Translations under genes and position numbers: made by a program | The notes under the pieces: generated by a model | Seen by the model: the letters and a program-made list of their open reading frames with translations, nothing else | What the model was told of the DNA's origin: nothing | Databases searched by the model: none | DNA from: Gymnogyps californianus | Lineage: Eukaryota; Chordata; Aves; Accipitriformes; Cathartidae | Assembly: GCF_018139145.2 (NCBI RefSeq) | Contig: NC_059479.1 | Span: forward strand, 5,208,001-5,272,000 | Direction of reading: 5' to 3' | Length of the DNA stretch: 64,000 nt | Shown here: piece by piece, positions 37,001-50,700 of the stretch | Layout: each line of letters opens with the position of its first letter | Position numbering within the stretch: the stretch's first letter is position 1

Positions 37001-39889
37001 AGACTTTTTACTTTAAATTTGTTTTACACTGACATTATAATTGACTTCATTAGTCTTGAAAATTGTCGCTGCAAGTCAGACAGGCTGACTGCCTGGCTCC
37101 TGCAGTCAGAAAATAACATTAGAAAATGCTAATTGTTAAATGAAATTTCAAGCTAAGATATCCTATATGGAAACACATTGCACTTTAAACACACAGATAC
37201 AGAGAGTTTTAGAGCAGACAAGTAGAACAGGGATTTTAAAATGCAAACTCAAATCATCACCAAAATGGGAAATGGGGTGCATTATAACTCCTAAGATTGA
37301 AGCTTATTTGCAAAAGCACACACAATATACCCAGGAAACACTCAAGCTTCTAATGAAGTAATTCAACGAAGAAACAAACCCTCCATGCTCTGCTAAACAG
37401 TTTATTTTGCACTTCTCACTTTTTCTAATATTTGTAAGAAACACCATATAGTACAAATTTCAAGGAAAACTTCTTTATTTCTGTTAGACAGATATTGTTA
37501 AACAGCAGAAACACGGACAAAAGCTTTTTTTATAAGCTTTGCTTAAGAGACATCTGCATTCTTAAAGTACTTATTAGTAAGAAGTCCCACCAATGCTTCA
37601 TACAAGGCAAGTCATTTATTGGGAGGAATGAGGGAGGAAGCAATTATGAGACTTAATTTTAATAAAATGGTTTTGATGCGGTCCTCCTTAAGCAGAGATT
37701 TAGCTCTTCATAGATTTCCACTATTTTATTAAATACGTAGGTATTCAAGTTTACCTTTAATTGTCATCATCTTTTCCCCAATACTTCTTCATTAAAGTAT
37801 TAGCACAAGTTGAAAATGTTTGTGAAAAAAGCATACTCTCTCTTATACACAATGGTCTCTCTAAAATGGGCTCTTTCAGCTAATTACTCCATTGAGGCTT
37901 CTTCAGACTGTTGATACAAAATTTCTGTAAAGTAGCATACTAACAGAGGCATTGCAAAGTTGATAGATAACTATCTCCACATGAAATCCAAAATGGATAA
38001 ATCTAAAGAAATAAGCTATTTCAAAATCACTTTGAAATCTGTCATTTACTCAGTTCTTGAGTCGCATATGATATAAGAGGGGGAAAAAAAAAAAAGAGAG
38101 AGACTTGAGGAGACAGTCTCCTGATCTCTCACATGGGAGAAAACGCATGTTAGCCAAGAAAAACTTCACAGGTCTGCAAAGCCGGTTCATAAATCTTAAC
38201 AGACTTCCAGAGCTCCGCTTCAAGTTCCAGATGCAAATGTCATGACAATCTTGGCTAGAAACTGATATTCAAAAATCTGCACAGAGTAGGATTTTATTAG
38301 GGTTGAAATCTAGAAAGCGGCAGGAGAAATTAGTGAAAGAAAGTGTTTCTTACTATTCCTCCCTTAGAAATGTCTGAAGAAACATCTATAAAGAGCATTC
38401 CAATGAACACTCATCTTCTCAAAATACTCTTACATATCCATAGGGCCCCACACCTCTTGGCAGTGAATCTACTAACACAGATACAGTGTCACCAACTATG
38501 GCATATTCAGAAAAACAGAGATGCAGAAAATACAAATTTTGTTAAGACATTTTATCCAGAAATTCAATCTGGAGATAATAAAAATAGTGCACGCTAAAGA
38601 CGACATTTTCCTGTTTTGCCCAAGTCCTCAAATAGGTCCCAGATTCTGCTTTGTCCATCTGAAGAGGATATGTAACCAGCAGAAATAAGTGCTAAGGGTT
38701 TCACTGGGGAGACAGCACTTCTCACTATACACTCAAGGCCATACACTAGAAGAAGCAAGAGCAGACAAGATGTACTAGTTACAGAATCCAGATGGAAGCA
38801 AAAAAAAAAAAAGGATTTGGAGAATCAGTTTCTGGCAAATCTTGTAGCAGTTTACAATAACTACAGTGAGCTCTCTGCTCCATGCTCTTCCCAGGAGTTA
38901 GCCTGTTACCTCCAATACAGGCAGGTATTACACCAAGAACCAGACTGAGAACCGGGTCAGCTGAAGTGCAGCAACGCGTTCCCTTACCACCATGTAACAG
39001 AGAAGCGAAACTTCAGCAGCTGACAGCCAACAGCCCCCAAAGATACTGTCAGGGGAGGTGTCATCACCACCCTCCAATCACTCCTCATATTCTGTCACAC
39101 TCATACCATTCAGCTGCCACCACTTATAAGACGACAGGGAAAGAGTGCGGTCTGGTTTAGAGACTTTGTCCCTAAATCTTCTTAGAACAGGGAAAATTTG
39201 GGCACCAGTACTTGGCACCTAGTGAGGACGAATTATACGTACATACACAGATGCACTGAGCTATTAGTTATTGCTTAGGCTTAAATATAATCAGGATGCA
39301 TTTATCTGCTGGCAAAAACTATCAAGCAGCAGCACCTTTGACACTTCTGTAATATTCTGTGTTCAAAAGATCACAAAGAAATTCACATTTATATATTATG
39401 TAACACAATAATCCAGCAAGATGCATTTTCTGTGTTTCCCCATGTGCTTTGTAAGCGATAACAATTACAAATGCTATTTTCTCTTGTAAGGCTAATGTAG
39501 TTTTTAAAATAACATTTATGTATTACTACAAGATAAGTTTTCCTGCAATTGCTCAGATAGCTACTCAAGACAAAAAATAGTTTTTGCTTATTCCAAGATC
39601 CCCATTTAAAAAAAAAAAAAAAGGCAGCAGCAGACCATTATGCTGTGCAAAGGAACCATTCTCTTTTTTCCTGCCTAGCCTTAAGAAAGTAGTAACAGCT
39701 GTACTTCATTGAATCAAAGTTCAATGTAGCACCAAAGAGTTTGTAGCACTGTAGTCTCTCTCCTTTTTTCCCCACTGTGACATAAAGCAAATGCCTACAG
39801 AATAGTCTTAGGACAAGGCAAAGAATATATTTTTTCTCCGCAGACTCTGTGTTCATAGAGTCTGAGCCAGAAATGGTCTGTGTATTAGC
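34042..39889. other. Unassigned stretch with GC-richer patch
   Basis: No supported gene. The patch at 38882-39163 is more GC-rich than its surroundings and carries a 92-codon plus-strand open frame just after a strong 3' splice-like site, discussed as a finding. A12 followed by four GA units lies at 38084-38104, and A15 at 39608-39622. Confidence 0.5.
38084..38104. repeat. A12-(GA)n simple repeat
   Basis: A run of about 12 A passes directly into GAGAGAGA. A longer repeat of the same design lies at 62825-62872. Confidence 0.75.
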
Positions 39890-39990
39890 TCTCACTTCAT
39901 TAACCTTTTCAGTCTCTTACTGAACCCATGCAAACCTTTCATATCTACAACATCCTGCAGCAAGGAGTTTCATAGTCTGTAGATTCTCAA
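39890..39990 (-). mobile_element. Ancient CR1 3' fragment
   Basis: The plus strand reads ACTGAACCCATGCAAACC, then CTACAACATCCTGCAGCAAG and GAGTTTCATAG. This is the reverse complement of a highly characteristic block of old CR1 3' regions (GAACCCAT..AAAC, CAACATCCTG.GGCAA, GAGTTCCACAG). The same block, more diverged, occurs in the element at 15.0 kb. Sequence beyond 39990 does not clearly continue the family, so only a short piece is claimed. Confidence 0.68.
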
Positions 39991-42754
39991 AGTTTACGTG
40001 GATTCAAATCACTATCAACAAACTGAAAATCATTAAGCAGTACTCAATAACAGACCCTCAAAAAAAAACCTGCTGCAGAGTTTTTGGAGTTTATTCTCTT
40101 AAACAGTGTTAATGGTATAAACTACAGGCCTTGAAAGAAGTGTCTCAGATTCAAGGAAGACTGTTCTAAGACACAAATAGAGTGGTTTAACATTTCCATT
40201 TGCATGAGATAACGACTTTGGCAGTTGACATCTTTTCGAGGGAAGCTTGTTTATTTGCTGCTACTCTTTACAATTTGTTTGAATGTAAGTTAGTTATCAA
40301 TGGACTTGTTAGATTGGAATAGGCATTCCTTTATATGAATAATCAGAATACAGAAATACAGGTGAAGTTAAGCTCTGTTCTAACTGCTCATGGCAATTTA
40401 AGTCTACGAAGTCTAAAAAACTTACTGAAATTTAAGCAGCACATCCTCTCACCACAAAACACTTTTCTGTAACGAAATACCTTTTCCTTCCACTATCACT
40501 GTTAATAGATACTGCTGATACATGCATTAAGTCAGCTGATGTTAGATGTAAAACCTGACATTTCCTTAATTAATTATTTGCTGAATGACTTCCTAACTTC
40601 TGTATGAATTACGATTAATGAAACTTCAAGCATCAGGGTCCTTTTTTGTCAATGCTCAGAGGAAGTACGCTTTTGATCTCAAGCATACATAATATTGATC
40701 AACTCTGAAAACAATAACCAGACAGTGATCCATATGCTATTCTACAAATTCAAAACTACTTCCAAATACAGAAGTACCTCAGGCATAACTAAATTAAGAA
40801 AAGGGTTACCCCAGCTGTTAACTGCACTGGTTGCAAGAGACTTGTGCTGAGGTACTGATAATGGCAAATATCATTGGTTTTGCAGTCTTTTTCTAACTGA
40901 CAGCACACTGCTGAATGAGTACAGGCTAGAATAAATGATATACATATTCTTACAAGATTTTGTAAAATTCAGTAGAAACATCTTGGGTAGTTGAGGTATT
41001 TCATAAAAATTGCTGTAAGAAGTGTTGGGGGAAAAAAAGGATGAATTCTGTCATGGGATTAAAGTCAGCAGGCAGCAAGATCTTGCAGAGACTGCAAAAA
41101 TTTCAGAGCCTGGTGAGTAAAGTGGTCTTAGTTTTAAAGTGTCTGACTAGAATAGTGTGATAATTCTAAAACTAGTAACTTAGACATACTAAAGATTTCT
41201 AACAAACATCATGCTCTCTCCTGAAGCAGTAATCCAAAGTCTTCTTAGTTTTATTTATTGAATTCTAGCACTCAAACCCAAGGCAACTGCTATGACGGTG
41301 CTTCTGTACTGCCAACACAACTCAAACAACACGTGAAGACAAAAAAAGTGTTCACAGTAAGAGGAAATTAGTTTGAGCCTTCAAGTAGGTAACAGCTGAC
41401 TACGCCCTACTTGTGCAGAAAATCATAAATCCAATATTCTATCTTACAGATAGCAACAAAGTTTGATGAAACTGCTACTTAACTTGAAGTATAGCAACAA
41501 GTAACCAGAGTGGAGCAAACCTGACTGTATGCTGTGCAACAACTCACTGCTACCATGGGATACTTGTGGGATTCTTTAGGGAAGGCAGAGCACTGAGCAA
41601 CTGTTTAGACAGTCTGTAATAACAAACCAAACAATATTCCTTTGACACAGGGAAGCAGTTGAGTCCCTATTGTTGGTTTACATTCCTCTCTGATTCCATC
41701 CTCAAAAGACAACATTGAGGCTACCACTTTATTTAGTCTGATGTCTGAAGCTTCAATCTTGTTTTGCAAATGGCCACTTCTCTTGGAAGCTCAAGGCACC
41801 TAGCTTAGAGGTACAAGTATTAAGGAAGTTAGAAGATTTTTGAAAGTAAACTATAAATGTGACATGATTTACTACAAATTTGCTCCTGAATTTAAAAAAA
41901 AAATTACTGAAAGATCTGAAGTGTTCATTAAAGATATGAATATAGAACACAAAATATTTAAAAGCCTTCCTAAATGTAGCTGCATTGGTTCCTCATGAGA
42001 GCATTCAGTCCCCCCTCCTGTAAACCCATTATGCAGCAACACTCACAGAACTACAGGGGATGTTTTCCTAACTGTGGTTTACATGCAACTTCACCATTCA
42101 CCACAAATGAGATATCACACAGGTAACCATGAAAATTTTAAGATTTTAAATGAAATGGATAAACTTAGGTGGACAGTTAAAGATTTAAAAGCACAGAGAT
42201 ATGCAGTCCAGTTATTTAGGTGACAGATCATCTAATATGATGTTAATAGATACAAAATAAGAAAGTGAAATGAGTTCTGTGTAACTTAAGATTAGCTGTA
42301 TGGCCTAAAATACTTGCATGAAGGGTTGCCCGAAGTTCCCTACAGTCCTTAGTGAACCATAGTAAGATGCACGTATATCACATCAAATCTGATAGAACGT
42401 AACAGCTCTCAGCAACAAAATCCACTTTAACCTTAAATGTGCGTACTGTCAAGTAGTTTATTACCTTTAAAAATACGTATTTTTTCAACCACCACCATAA
42501 TAATGGTTACAGTCCTTGTCTCAAACTGATTGAGGGAAAGTGCTATGAATTCCTATGTCACCAGTAAATGGACCTTGTGCTGCCTGCAAGAAGAGGCATT
42601 GTTTTGCCTAAGAAAAACATTTGTGTGTTCAAAGAGGGTGAGACAAACAATTGATGAAGAACACTAAAAAATACTTTAAGCAAAAGTTGATCAAAGAAAA
42701 ACATTTAACTCATACTTCCACTTCCAAACAGGACTTATCAAACTTAGTTGGTTT

Positions 42755-42791
42755 AAAGAAAAGGAAAAAAAAGAAAAAAAAAAAAAAAAGA
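42755..42791. repeat. Poly-purine A-rich tract
   Basis: A-runs interrupted by single or double G over about 37 bp. Confidence 0.75.
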
Positions 42792-44792
42792 ACACTGCGT
42801 TAACAAAGACAAAAAAAAATTCAAAAAGATGGCCCATCTTCAGTTATGAGAGTTGGACAGCTAAATGACAACTGCCTTATGTGCTTGCAAAGCCACATGT
42901 TCTCTAAATGGGCTTTCTTGCACCTTTTACACATCAACAGGAGATTCATAACCCTGAGCCCAGCAAACAGTTCAACTTGGCAAAATATGAAATTCTACTA
43001 TTCATATGTCAAATAATACGCTTCTTTGAAGAGATCAAAGTTGCATCATATGAAGAGGTCTGAATCTGACTAAGAGTACTTGGTTCTGGAATCACAATAA
43101 ACAAGTTTATTTCGCACTTAGAATAAAAATATCAAATGATAGACAGAAACAAATGCATTCAACTTAAAAAAAAATTTTTTGAGAGTAGGTAAGCAGCTGG
43201 AACCATACAGTTTGCATTGCATTTTTAAACCTTTCTCCATGACATAGATGTTTCAATGGAACAAAACAAGTAAAGCAACAGGGAATACATTAAGAATAAA
43301 ATTGGGTTGGTAGATAAGTCAGCACAGTTCAGTCAATAGTTACAATCTCAGTATGCTTTCAGGGGCTATTATCCTCACTTCAGCATTCTGTTTATTGTTT
43401 TAGCCCATCTGCAAAGCATGAACACTTGGAAGTATACTATTCTTTTCTATCACAGTTTTTGTTTGCACTTAAACATTGCCACAATTGAACAGATATGCCC
43501 TCTCCTATCTACTGTAGATCAAAAAGATTGTCTTACAGATGGCTCTTCTCTGTGAAGGAAATATCGTAATTATAATTCATATTTTCTGTCCTGATTACAT
43601 GGTCTCTTCAGTTTACTAGCTGTGGGTTTTCAATGTAGATGCTGCCCATTTCCGTGGTTATCAGTAGGATGCTTTGTGCTCTGTTTTCAGTTTTGAAAGG
43701 CAAACTAGAGGGTATTGTAACACTTATCAGGATATAGGGAAATAAATTTTCCACTGTTGCAAGCACAGTGCAGTTCTCCTTTGCTTGAAAGCAACTACTG
43801 ACACTCAGCCTATTTGGTTCCTAGTTCCTACATCCCTCACATGACCACTGGTGCTCACGGTGTGGTACTTAGAAAGGATAACTTTGCCCAGTGCTGTTAG
43901 TCCTATTCACTTAATAGCATGCCTGAGGTTTTTAGAGATAGCAGCAATGAACCATGTATATGTACACACACATTATTTGATATAAAATTACTTGATCATG
44001 AAAACTCCAAAGATTCAGAACAGTCTGTATTTGTGCCAGGCTTGTCATTCTGTCACAGATCTTCCCAGTCAATTAGACTGCTTATGATGAAAGGAGAATG
44101 CCAAAGAGAATTTTGTTTCCTTTTAGGGTAGAAGACTGAATACCATTACATTTTTAGCCAATAATACTTTAATGAGACACCCAGCCCCTAATCTCTTTCG
44201 GGAGCATAAAATGGAAGACATCAGACTTGACTAATTTCTCATCTCACATTCAAATGTGGCATACTGCTATGCTGTTTGACTACTGAGATAACAGGAGATA
44301 CAGGTTTCAGTATATGAAGTAAACAGCATTGAAACATTTGGTAGGCAAAAATAATCTCTTAATTTTTAAGTACAGCAATTAGGAAAAACATCTTAATTTA
44401 CAACTGTCAGACCCCTATCCAAATCTTCAGCCACATATTCCGAGAGGAAAGGGAACAGAAGAAAGAGGTTACAGTTTGGTTCAGACCAACCTGTACCACC
44501 ACCAACACGGACAGAAATAAAGGCAGCTGAGTGGCATTTTAAAGACAGGAATTTAATTTACAATTTAGATCTTTTGCCTAGTAAGTATTCTCGTAAATAT
44601 AAATCTGTTACTACCACAACTTTCAGAACTGTTTCTCTGAGGTCATTGTTGTGCATGAGGATGTTATATTAAGATTCACTAGACATAATAAACTAACTAG
44701 CCCATTTATTACAGTTATCTGCCCAGTTTTATAATTTCTTGACTGTAGTAGAACTGGAGGCATAGTCTATCCATTTCCTGAAATTACAGTGG

Positions 44793-44847
44793 CCAGAGAG
44801 AAAAGAGTGAAGGAAGAAGAGGAAACAAAAGGGAAAAAAAAGGAAGA
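44793..44847 (+). repeat. Long polypurine tract
   Basis: About 55 bp consist almost wholly of A and G on the plus strand (AGAGAAAAGAGTGAAGGAAG onward), with two or three pyrimidine interruptions. Such tracts can form triplex DNA. No function is shown. Confidence 0.7.
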
Positions 44848-45298
44848 CATCTACACACTTCCCAGTTCAACAGAATGCATTGGAGCAAAAACTCCTACGA
44901 TTGCACCAGCCTTTCCTCAGGCCTTCAAAATCTTCACGGAGATCAGTCCCATAAGTAAAGATTAAATTCAAATGGCATCCACTGGACTAAAAAGGCTGTC
45001 AAGAAGCAAACAGGCATAGAAACTCTGCCACACCTTTTCCCTAAGCCAGCTGATTAATGTTAATTGTCAGCTACAACATTTGAGGTACCACAGGAGGGTT
45101 TGGGGATTTTTGTTTGGTTTTCTTTATAAACCAGTGTAGACTTTTTACCTCTTGCCTCTCACTTTGAATCTACTTCTCATTAAAATATGACAAAGAGGCC
45201 TGATAACAGGTGGATTTGAGACTTCGTATTTTAGAAAACACACAATTGGATTGTGAGTGGTTGAGGTTTTGGGGTGTGGTTAGGGCGGTGGTTTTTAA

Positions 45299-45345
45299 AC
45301 AAAAAACAAACAAACAAAAAGAAAACAAAAAAAAAAGAAAAAATG
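45299..45345. repeat. A-rich (AAAC)n-like low-complexity tract
   Basis: AAACAAACAAAC-type units pass into A-runs broken by G. A G/T-rich segment of opposite bias (about 45258-45296) lies just upstream. Confidence 0.75.
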
Positions 45346-47663
45346 GAACTCCTCCTGAGGTCTTCCAGGAACTGAATCTTTTATTGTAAGTATAATTTGG
45401 AGGTAAAAATCAAAATAAAAGTTAAAGCTACAATCTGAACTACAGCTGAAAGTCTTCTCTGTAGTGTTTGACTACATAATCACCTTAGTATTTTTGTTCC
45501 TTAAGCTGAAGATCATCAATCTACAGTACAAGTCCTATTCAGCAATTCCTCCTGCTCTGGCAACCGGAACAGTGGTAACATTATTAATGGCAGAAATCAT
45601 AATCTGCTACCCCAGCAACAACTGCGATGACACAGATCAAAGACGAACATTAACTGCCAAGGAACTGGAAATAAAAAAAAAGTCTACTTTAGATACAACA
45701 CAGCGAGCACTAAACAGAATGCAGTACAGAGGGGAAAATGATGTATAAAAAGGCAGATCAAATCTGTTTTCCAAAGATTCTTCACACATTAATCCTGAAG
45801 CTAAAACGGTAAATTACAACTTGCTGTTTTGAATCATCTGCCCAAAATACATATTTAATTTTATTCTTTTCTTTCTCTTCAGTGAGAAGGAACTGTGCTC
45901 TGCACTTTGCTCATATAAGCAAAGAATTATCTGATATGACCTGAATCGTCAGCTCCTTTGAGAAGATGGTATCTCTGTACTACATACACACGGAGTAGCT
46001 AGTACTCTGTGCTTCTCTAACTTAACAATGATGTGAGATAAATAACAAAGCTAGCCAGGGCACTAAGGAATATCTCAACAGAGATTCTAATCTATGCTAG
46101 CATCCCATGACCTGCCCCCCCCAGCCCCTCTGTATTTGGTAGCTACTGTGTATGGTATATGCTTCAGTGTAAAAGCATACACAGCACCCTCAGTTGCAGA
46201 CACTTCAGATTATTTTTCCATTTCTACAGCAAGCACACAGTTAACACTCCTCTGTTCCCTGTGCAGCTTCTACCAGGGGCAAAATTTCACCTGCACATTC
46301 ACCAGAAAGTTTACAGACATGATAGAACAAGCAGGATTTCAACCTTAAGCATATAAGCAATATTTCAGTTTTGTTTCAACTTCTGTTCTCCCCCAAGTAT
46401 GTATCAAATTTAACAACACTATGTTTTGAGGTTTTTTTGTTTGTTAAATCTTTGTAAGGCAGACAAAAAAGAAAATAAAATTTTGCAAAAGATACCCATT
46501 AGTGATTACAGCAGGCCAAGAGTTAAGGAAATGGCCTGTTTTGTCGTGATATAGTAGCTTGACAGTTCATATTCAAATTTATGATTAGTTCTGCAGACTG
46601 TGTGTAGTTTTAAGTATTTATCAACATATTAATTATATATTTTGCATTGATTCTACACCTTCTGTCTTTGTAACAGAGAGCTTTTCAACTGTGATAGGGA
46701 GGAAGCACAACAACTTCAAAGCTTTGCAGCATTAGATACCATAAGCATTACTTTATGGGTCTCCAGTCGTTAACATATGAGTATCAGTAGGGCAGAGAAC
46801 AAAACTCCTCACCTGCTACCTGGGGACAGCTGCTGCCACTATGTTGGAGTAGGCAAAGAGGCCAAGCGCAACATGGTCTTCTGTTTTATCTGACCTTGTG
46901 ATCATTTAGCACTGGACTGGGAGCAGAGCACAGCTCTCAACTTTTCTTTCCAAATACACAGAAAAGCAGGCAAGCTAAACCTGTCCTCCACCTGAAGTAG
47001 TTTTTGAAAGTAGGTTAAAAACCTCATGAAGGGTGCATGGACTAAGGAAAAACTATTTCTCAGCATGAAATGGGTTAGTTAAGCACAGAAAAGAAAATTC
47101 CTATCATGATATTGACTGCTTTATTCAACGTTTTCTCGCATAAGCTATTTTGCCACAACTTCACAGTACTATTCATTCTGTGGGTGTTACTGACACGAGA
47201 GAAGTATGAAAAGAGGCAGCATTTCTATAACATTCAGTCATACAGGGTCCACAAGGTACCATAACTGGGCAGATTAAAAAAGAGAAAGAATATTAAAACT
47301 AGGAATTAAAAATACATGTATTTGTTTACTTGTAATGTAGTACATTACATACGTAAAGCACAATACCAGTCAAAGCACTGTATGAGGAACTTGTAAAGGC
47401 TTGATATCATATACCTGGACACAGAGGGAGAAAGGCACATTTTGAAGTGGTCCATTTTCACTCCTGCAAAACTCCACAGGAATAAGTATGGGTAACGGTA
47501 TTAGGACCCTTACGCATTTGCAACACCTAGCATTTCTAACATATCTCTGTTTTACCAATGTTCCTTTTGAAGTGAGCTATGGAAATTCAGAGAGATGAAT
47601 GTTCTTATTTGTTCTTCCTTCCAGACACTTAAAAATCTACTATTTAATACCACTCTAGGTCTT

Positions 47664-47764
47664 ATTGCAACAAAATGATCAGCGCTTACAAGTGCAAATA
47701 TGTTCTCACTTCCCATTGCAACAAAAATGACCAGTACCTACAAGTGTTAGCATATTCTCTTCTT
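47664..47764. repeat. Diverged 51-bp tandem duplication
   Basis: Two head-to-tail copies start ATTGCAACAAAATGATCAGC and ATTGCAACAAAAATGACCAG, exactly 51 bp apart. Similarity, with single-base changes and one indel, continues through CTTACAAGTG/CCTACAAGTG to ATGTTCTCA/ATATTCTCT. The divergence shows the duplication is old. Confidence 0.8.
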
Positions 47765-50700
47765 TTTTGAATAATTTTCAATATGTATAGAATGGGAGCT
47801 ACTCGCTAAGGTAACAGGAATGAGAGACTGCTGTTCTCTGAGACTTAAGACACAGGACTGCCACTGTGAAGCAAGATATTAGCACTATAGCACATCATGT
47901 TTAGTCCAGATAGGTTGTATCATTCAGTACAAGGAGTCTTCTGAGATAATGAGACAACCTAAGTGACTAAAAAGTCTTATTTGGCAGAGGGAGACACACA
48001 CAGTCAGGAATGCTGTGCTACTCTCTGGTTGTGGTTTTAGCTCCTGCAGAAGCTACACCTTTTGAATTTCATGTTCACTGGCAACCCTGACCCACAGTAA
48101 TGCCAAAGTTACTTCTGAAAGACATGAGCTGATAAGCTGTAGATCATCTTTGCTTAGTCTTCCATCACAATCCTTTCCCTATGCGTGGTTTAACCTGAAC
48201 AGCTGATCAGCCCACACTGCATTCACCGAGTCTACTTACTACCTGATTGGTAAGGTAAGGTAATGGGGAAATCGGTCTAAGTGGAATACAAGAACTTCTG
48301 ATAGCACAAGTAACTTAATACTGCAAGAGAATGGGGTAACCTGATCAGCAATTTCAGATGCCCTTAGAAGCTGAAGAAAGCTATGCAACAGAACACAAAG
48401 CTGGAACAGAAAGTTGTGCCTACTACAAATGATAGACTGAAATTTAATTTCTGGCACTGCTACCAAGTTTAGGAATTGCCTATTACTGCAGCTTTCTCCA
48501 TTTTGTGTGCAAAACAGTAGAATGCAGTTCAGAAAACATCCTAGAGAAGGAAAATTAAGCACCTTGCCTAGCATAACGTCTGTTACTGGATTACTGGTCA
48601 GTGATGGGAGGGTTTTCTACCCACAGTAGTCTGCAGTCAGAATTCAGCCTGCCAAAAAAACCTAGTGATTTCTTTTGGCAGAGAGTGCCCTGAAGCAACA
48701 GAAAAGTCTTTCATGTTCAAGTGAAATGAGAATTCTGAGGCTAAGGAAATAAGCACCTAGCAAGGAACAAAAAGACTAGCAAGTTCTCCATATCACTAGG
48801 AATAAGCTTTGGAATCATCTGTGAATTAGGAATCAAATAATTTAATAGAACAATGAATTTTCAAAATGTAAATTTTCTAGATCCTGCTTTAGGCTCTTTA
48901 GGGCGTTCTAGAGTGTTTTGCTCTTTTTTGCTCCTACATCATTAGCCCTGGTAACAAGAAATTTAACAACTTATAGATATCGTATTATATTCTATCAAAG
49001 TCTTAGATGTTCATTACAGACTTAAATGAAGTAGTACATAATCTCATTTGGAAATAAGAAGTATGTCCACTTGAAAACCAGAAAACAGGATAAGCCAAAG
49101 AAAAATTTAAGCCTGTGTTATTCAAAAGTGTATATAAATATAAAATAACAAATGGTGCAAACACTAATTTCTTTGGCTTGAACCATATTAAAATTTGGTA
49201 CTGAAAAATCACGATGCCCTAAATCAGCAATTCACAAATTTTAGCCTATGCAACCTTCCGAGGGTTAATAAAGGATGGATGTAAGAAAGCCCTTGTCAGC
49301 TACCAGAGTGAATTTGGGGTAGACAGTACTCTAATATCTTTATTTCTTATTTTGGGACACAGTCGCAGCTACACTATTTTCTATTTTTATTCATACAATG
49401 TGTCATCTGGATTTAAAATATACATATTAAAAACCAATTACTTTCCATATTCTAAGAAGATAGCAGAATTGCATTAGATGTACCTGAAGTATCTATTAGA
49501 TCGATATATTCGCAGCTTAAGACATGCTCATAAATAGCAGACTCCTAATTTTCTCGCAAAGTATCAGAAGTAACAAGTGGATACTACATGTGATTTTAAC
49601 AAAGCACAAAACCCCACAGATAAAACCCTAATCCTTCCAGTCCTGTACACTGACTAGAAATTTCTGTGGAGAAGCAGTCAGATGCAACTGTAGCAAAACA
49701 TCAATCCAGTAACTGCAGTCAAATGATTCTTCTAGTTCAGCCTTTGAATTACAATCAATTGAATTACAATGTGGTTATCCTTGGGTTCCAAGCCTGTTTG
49801 TTTGTGGGGGTTTTTTAAAGGTATGCTATTATGTCTCCAGGATTAATTAAGCAGAATGCAAAACATGGAGGATGGGAAACTCACAGGATATAAACATCAA
49901 TGATACAGTAATTTAAGCTGAGGACCTAACTCCAAAAGCATGAATCATTGCTACTAAGCTTAAACAGAATTTCCTCCTGAGAACACCAAAAATAAACTGC
50001 AAGTTCAAGTCCTTTCACCCTCGACGTCAATTAAATGAGTTTTGCAAATACATCCTGCATGGTAAAAATGAGTAAAAATAAATACTTACATTAAATTAAA
50101 CATTTCAGTTATGCCTCTCTGTTTCTAATTAAAAAATTTGTGCCTTACATCTGGTTTGGACCTTGGGATTTTTCTAAAGTAAGAGTGAAGGAGGAGAAGA
50201 GGGCTTTTTTCATATTTCTAGATTATGTTTTAAGGAATTTTCTAAGAAAGGGATAAGACTTGACACAGCATGTCACGACTGTCCCACTCACTGTAACTAG
50301 CTTCTTTGTTTTAAAAATAATGAATTAACCACTAGATGTTTCTTCCACCCACAACATGCATGTGGACGAAATAAGCCTCTATGTAACAGAACAAATGCCT
50401 TCATGTTTTTTGAGACTCATTTGAAAGGATAAAAGATGTTTCTAAAAAATAGAAGATATTTTTGCTTCCTTTCTAATAAAATGTAAAATTGATTCTAAAC
50501 TATTTTACCTGAACAATTACATAGAATTTTATTCAGCTCAAATCTCAGCTTGAGGCCTCTGGACAAACTAATGTCTTGCACAAAATCAGACCTCAGAGGA
50601 ACTGGAAGCTTTGTATTCATTATGCTTCAGAAAACCAACAACATAATTCAAAGTTTTTTGGTTTGCTTTTTTCCCAGAGATATTTTATGTTGATAGATTT

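Noticed and set aside
37753..37932. Minus-strand frame reading EPILERPLCIRESMLFSQTF onward to a stop
   Set aside because: The upstream acceptor is poor, stops interrupt every longer version, and alternative frames look equally protein-like. This shows how easily chance imitates exons here.
40966..41160. 65-codon plus-strand frame ending near CTG/GTGAGTAAA
   Set aside because: A good donor, but no acceptor and a length well within chance expectation.
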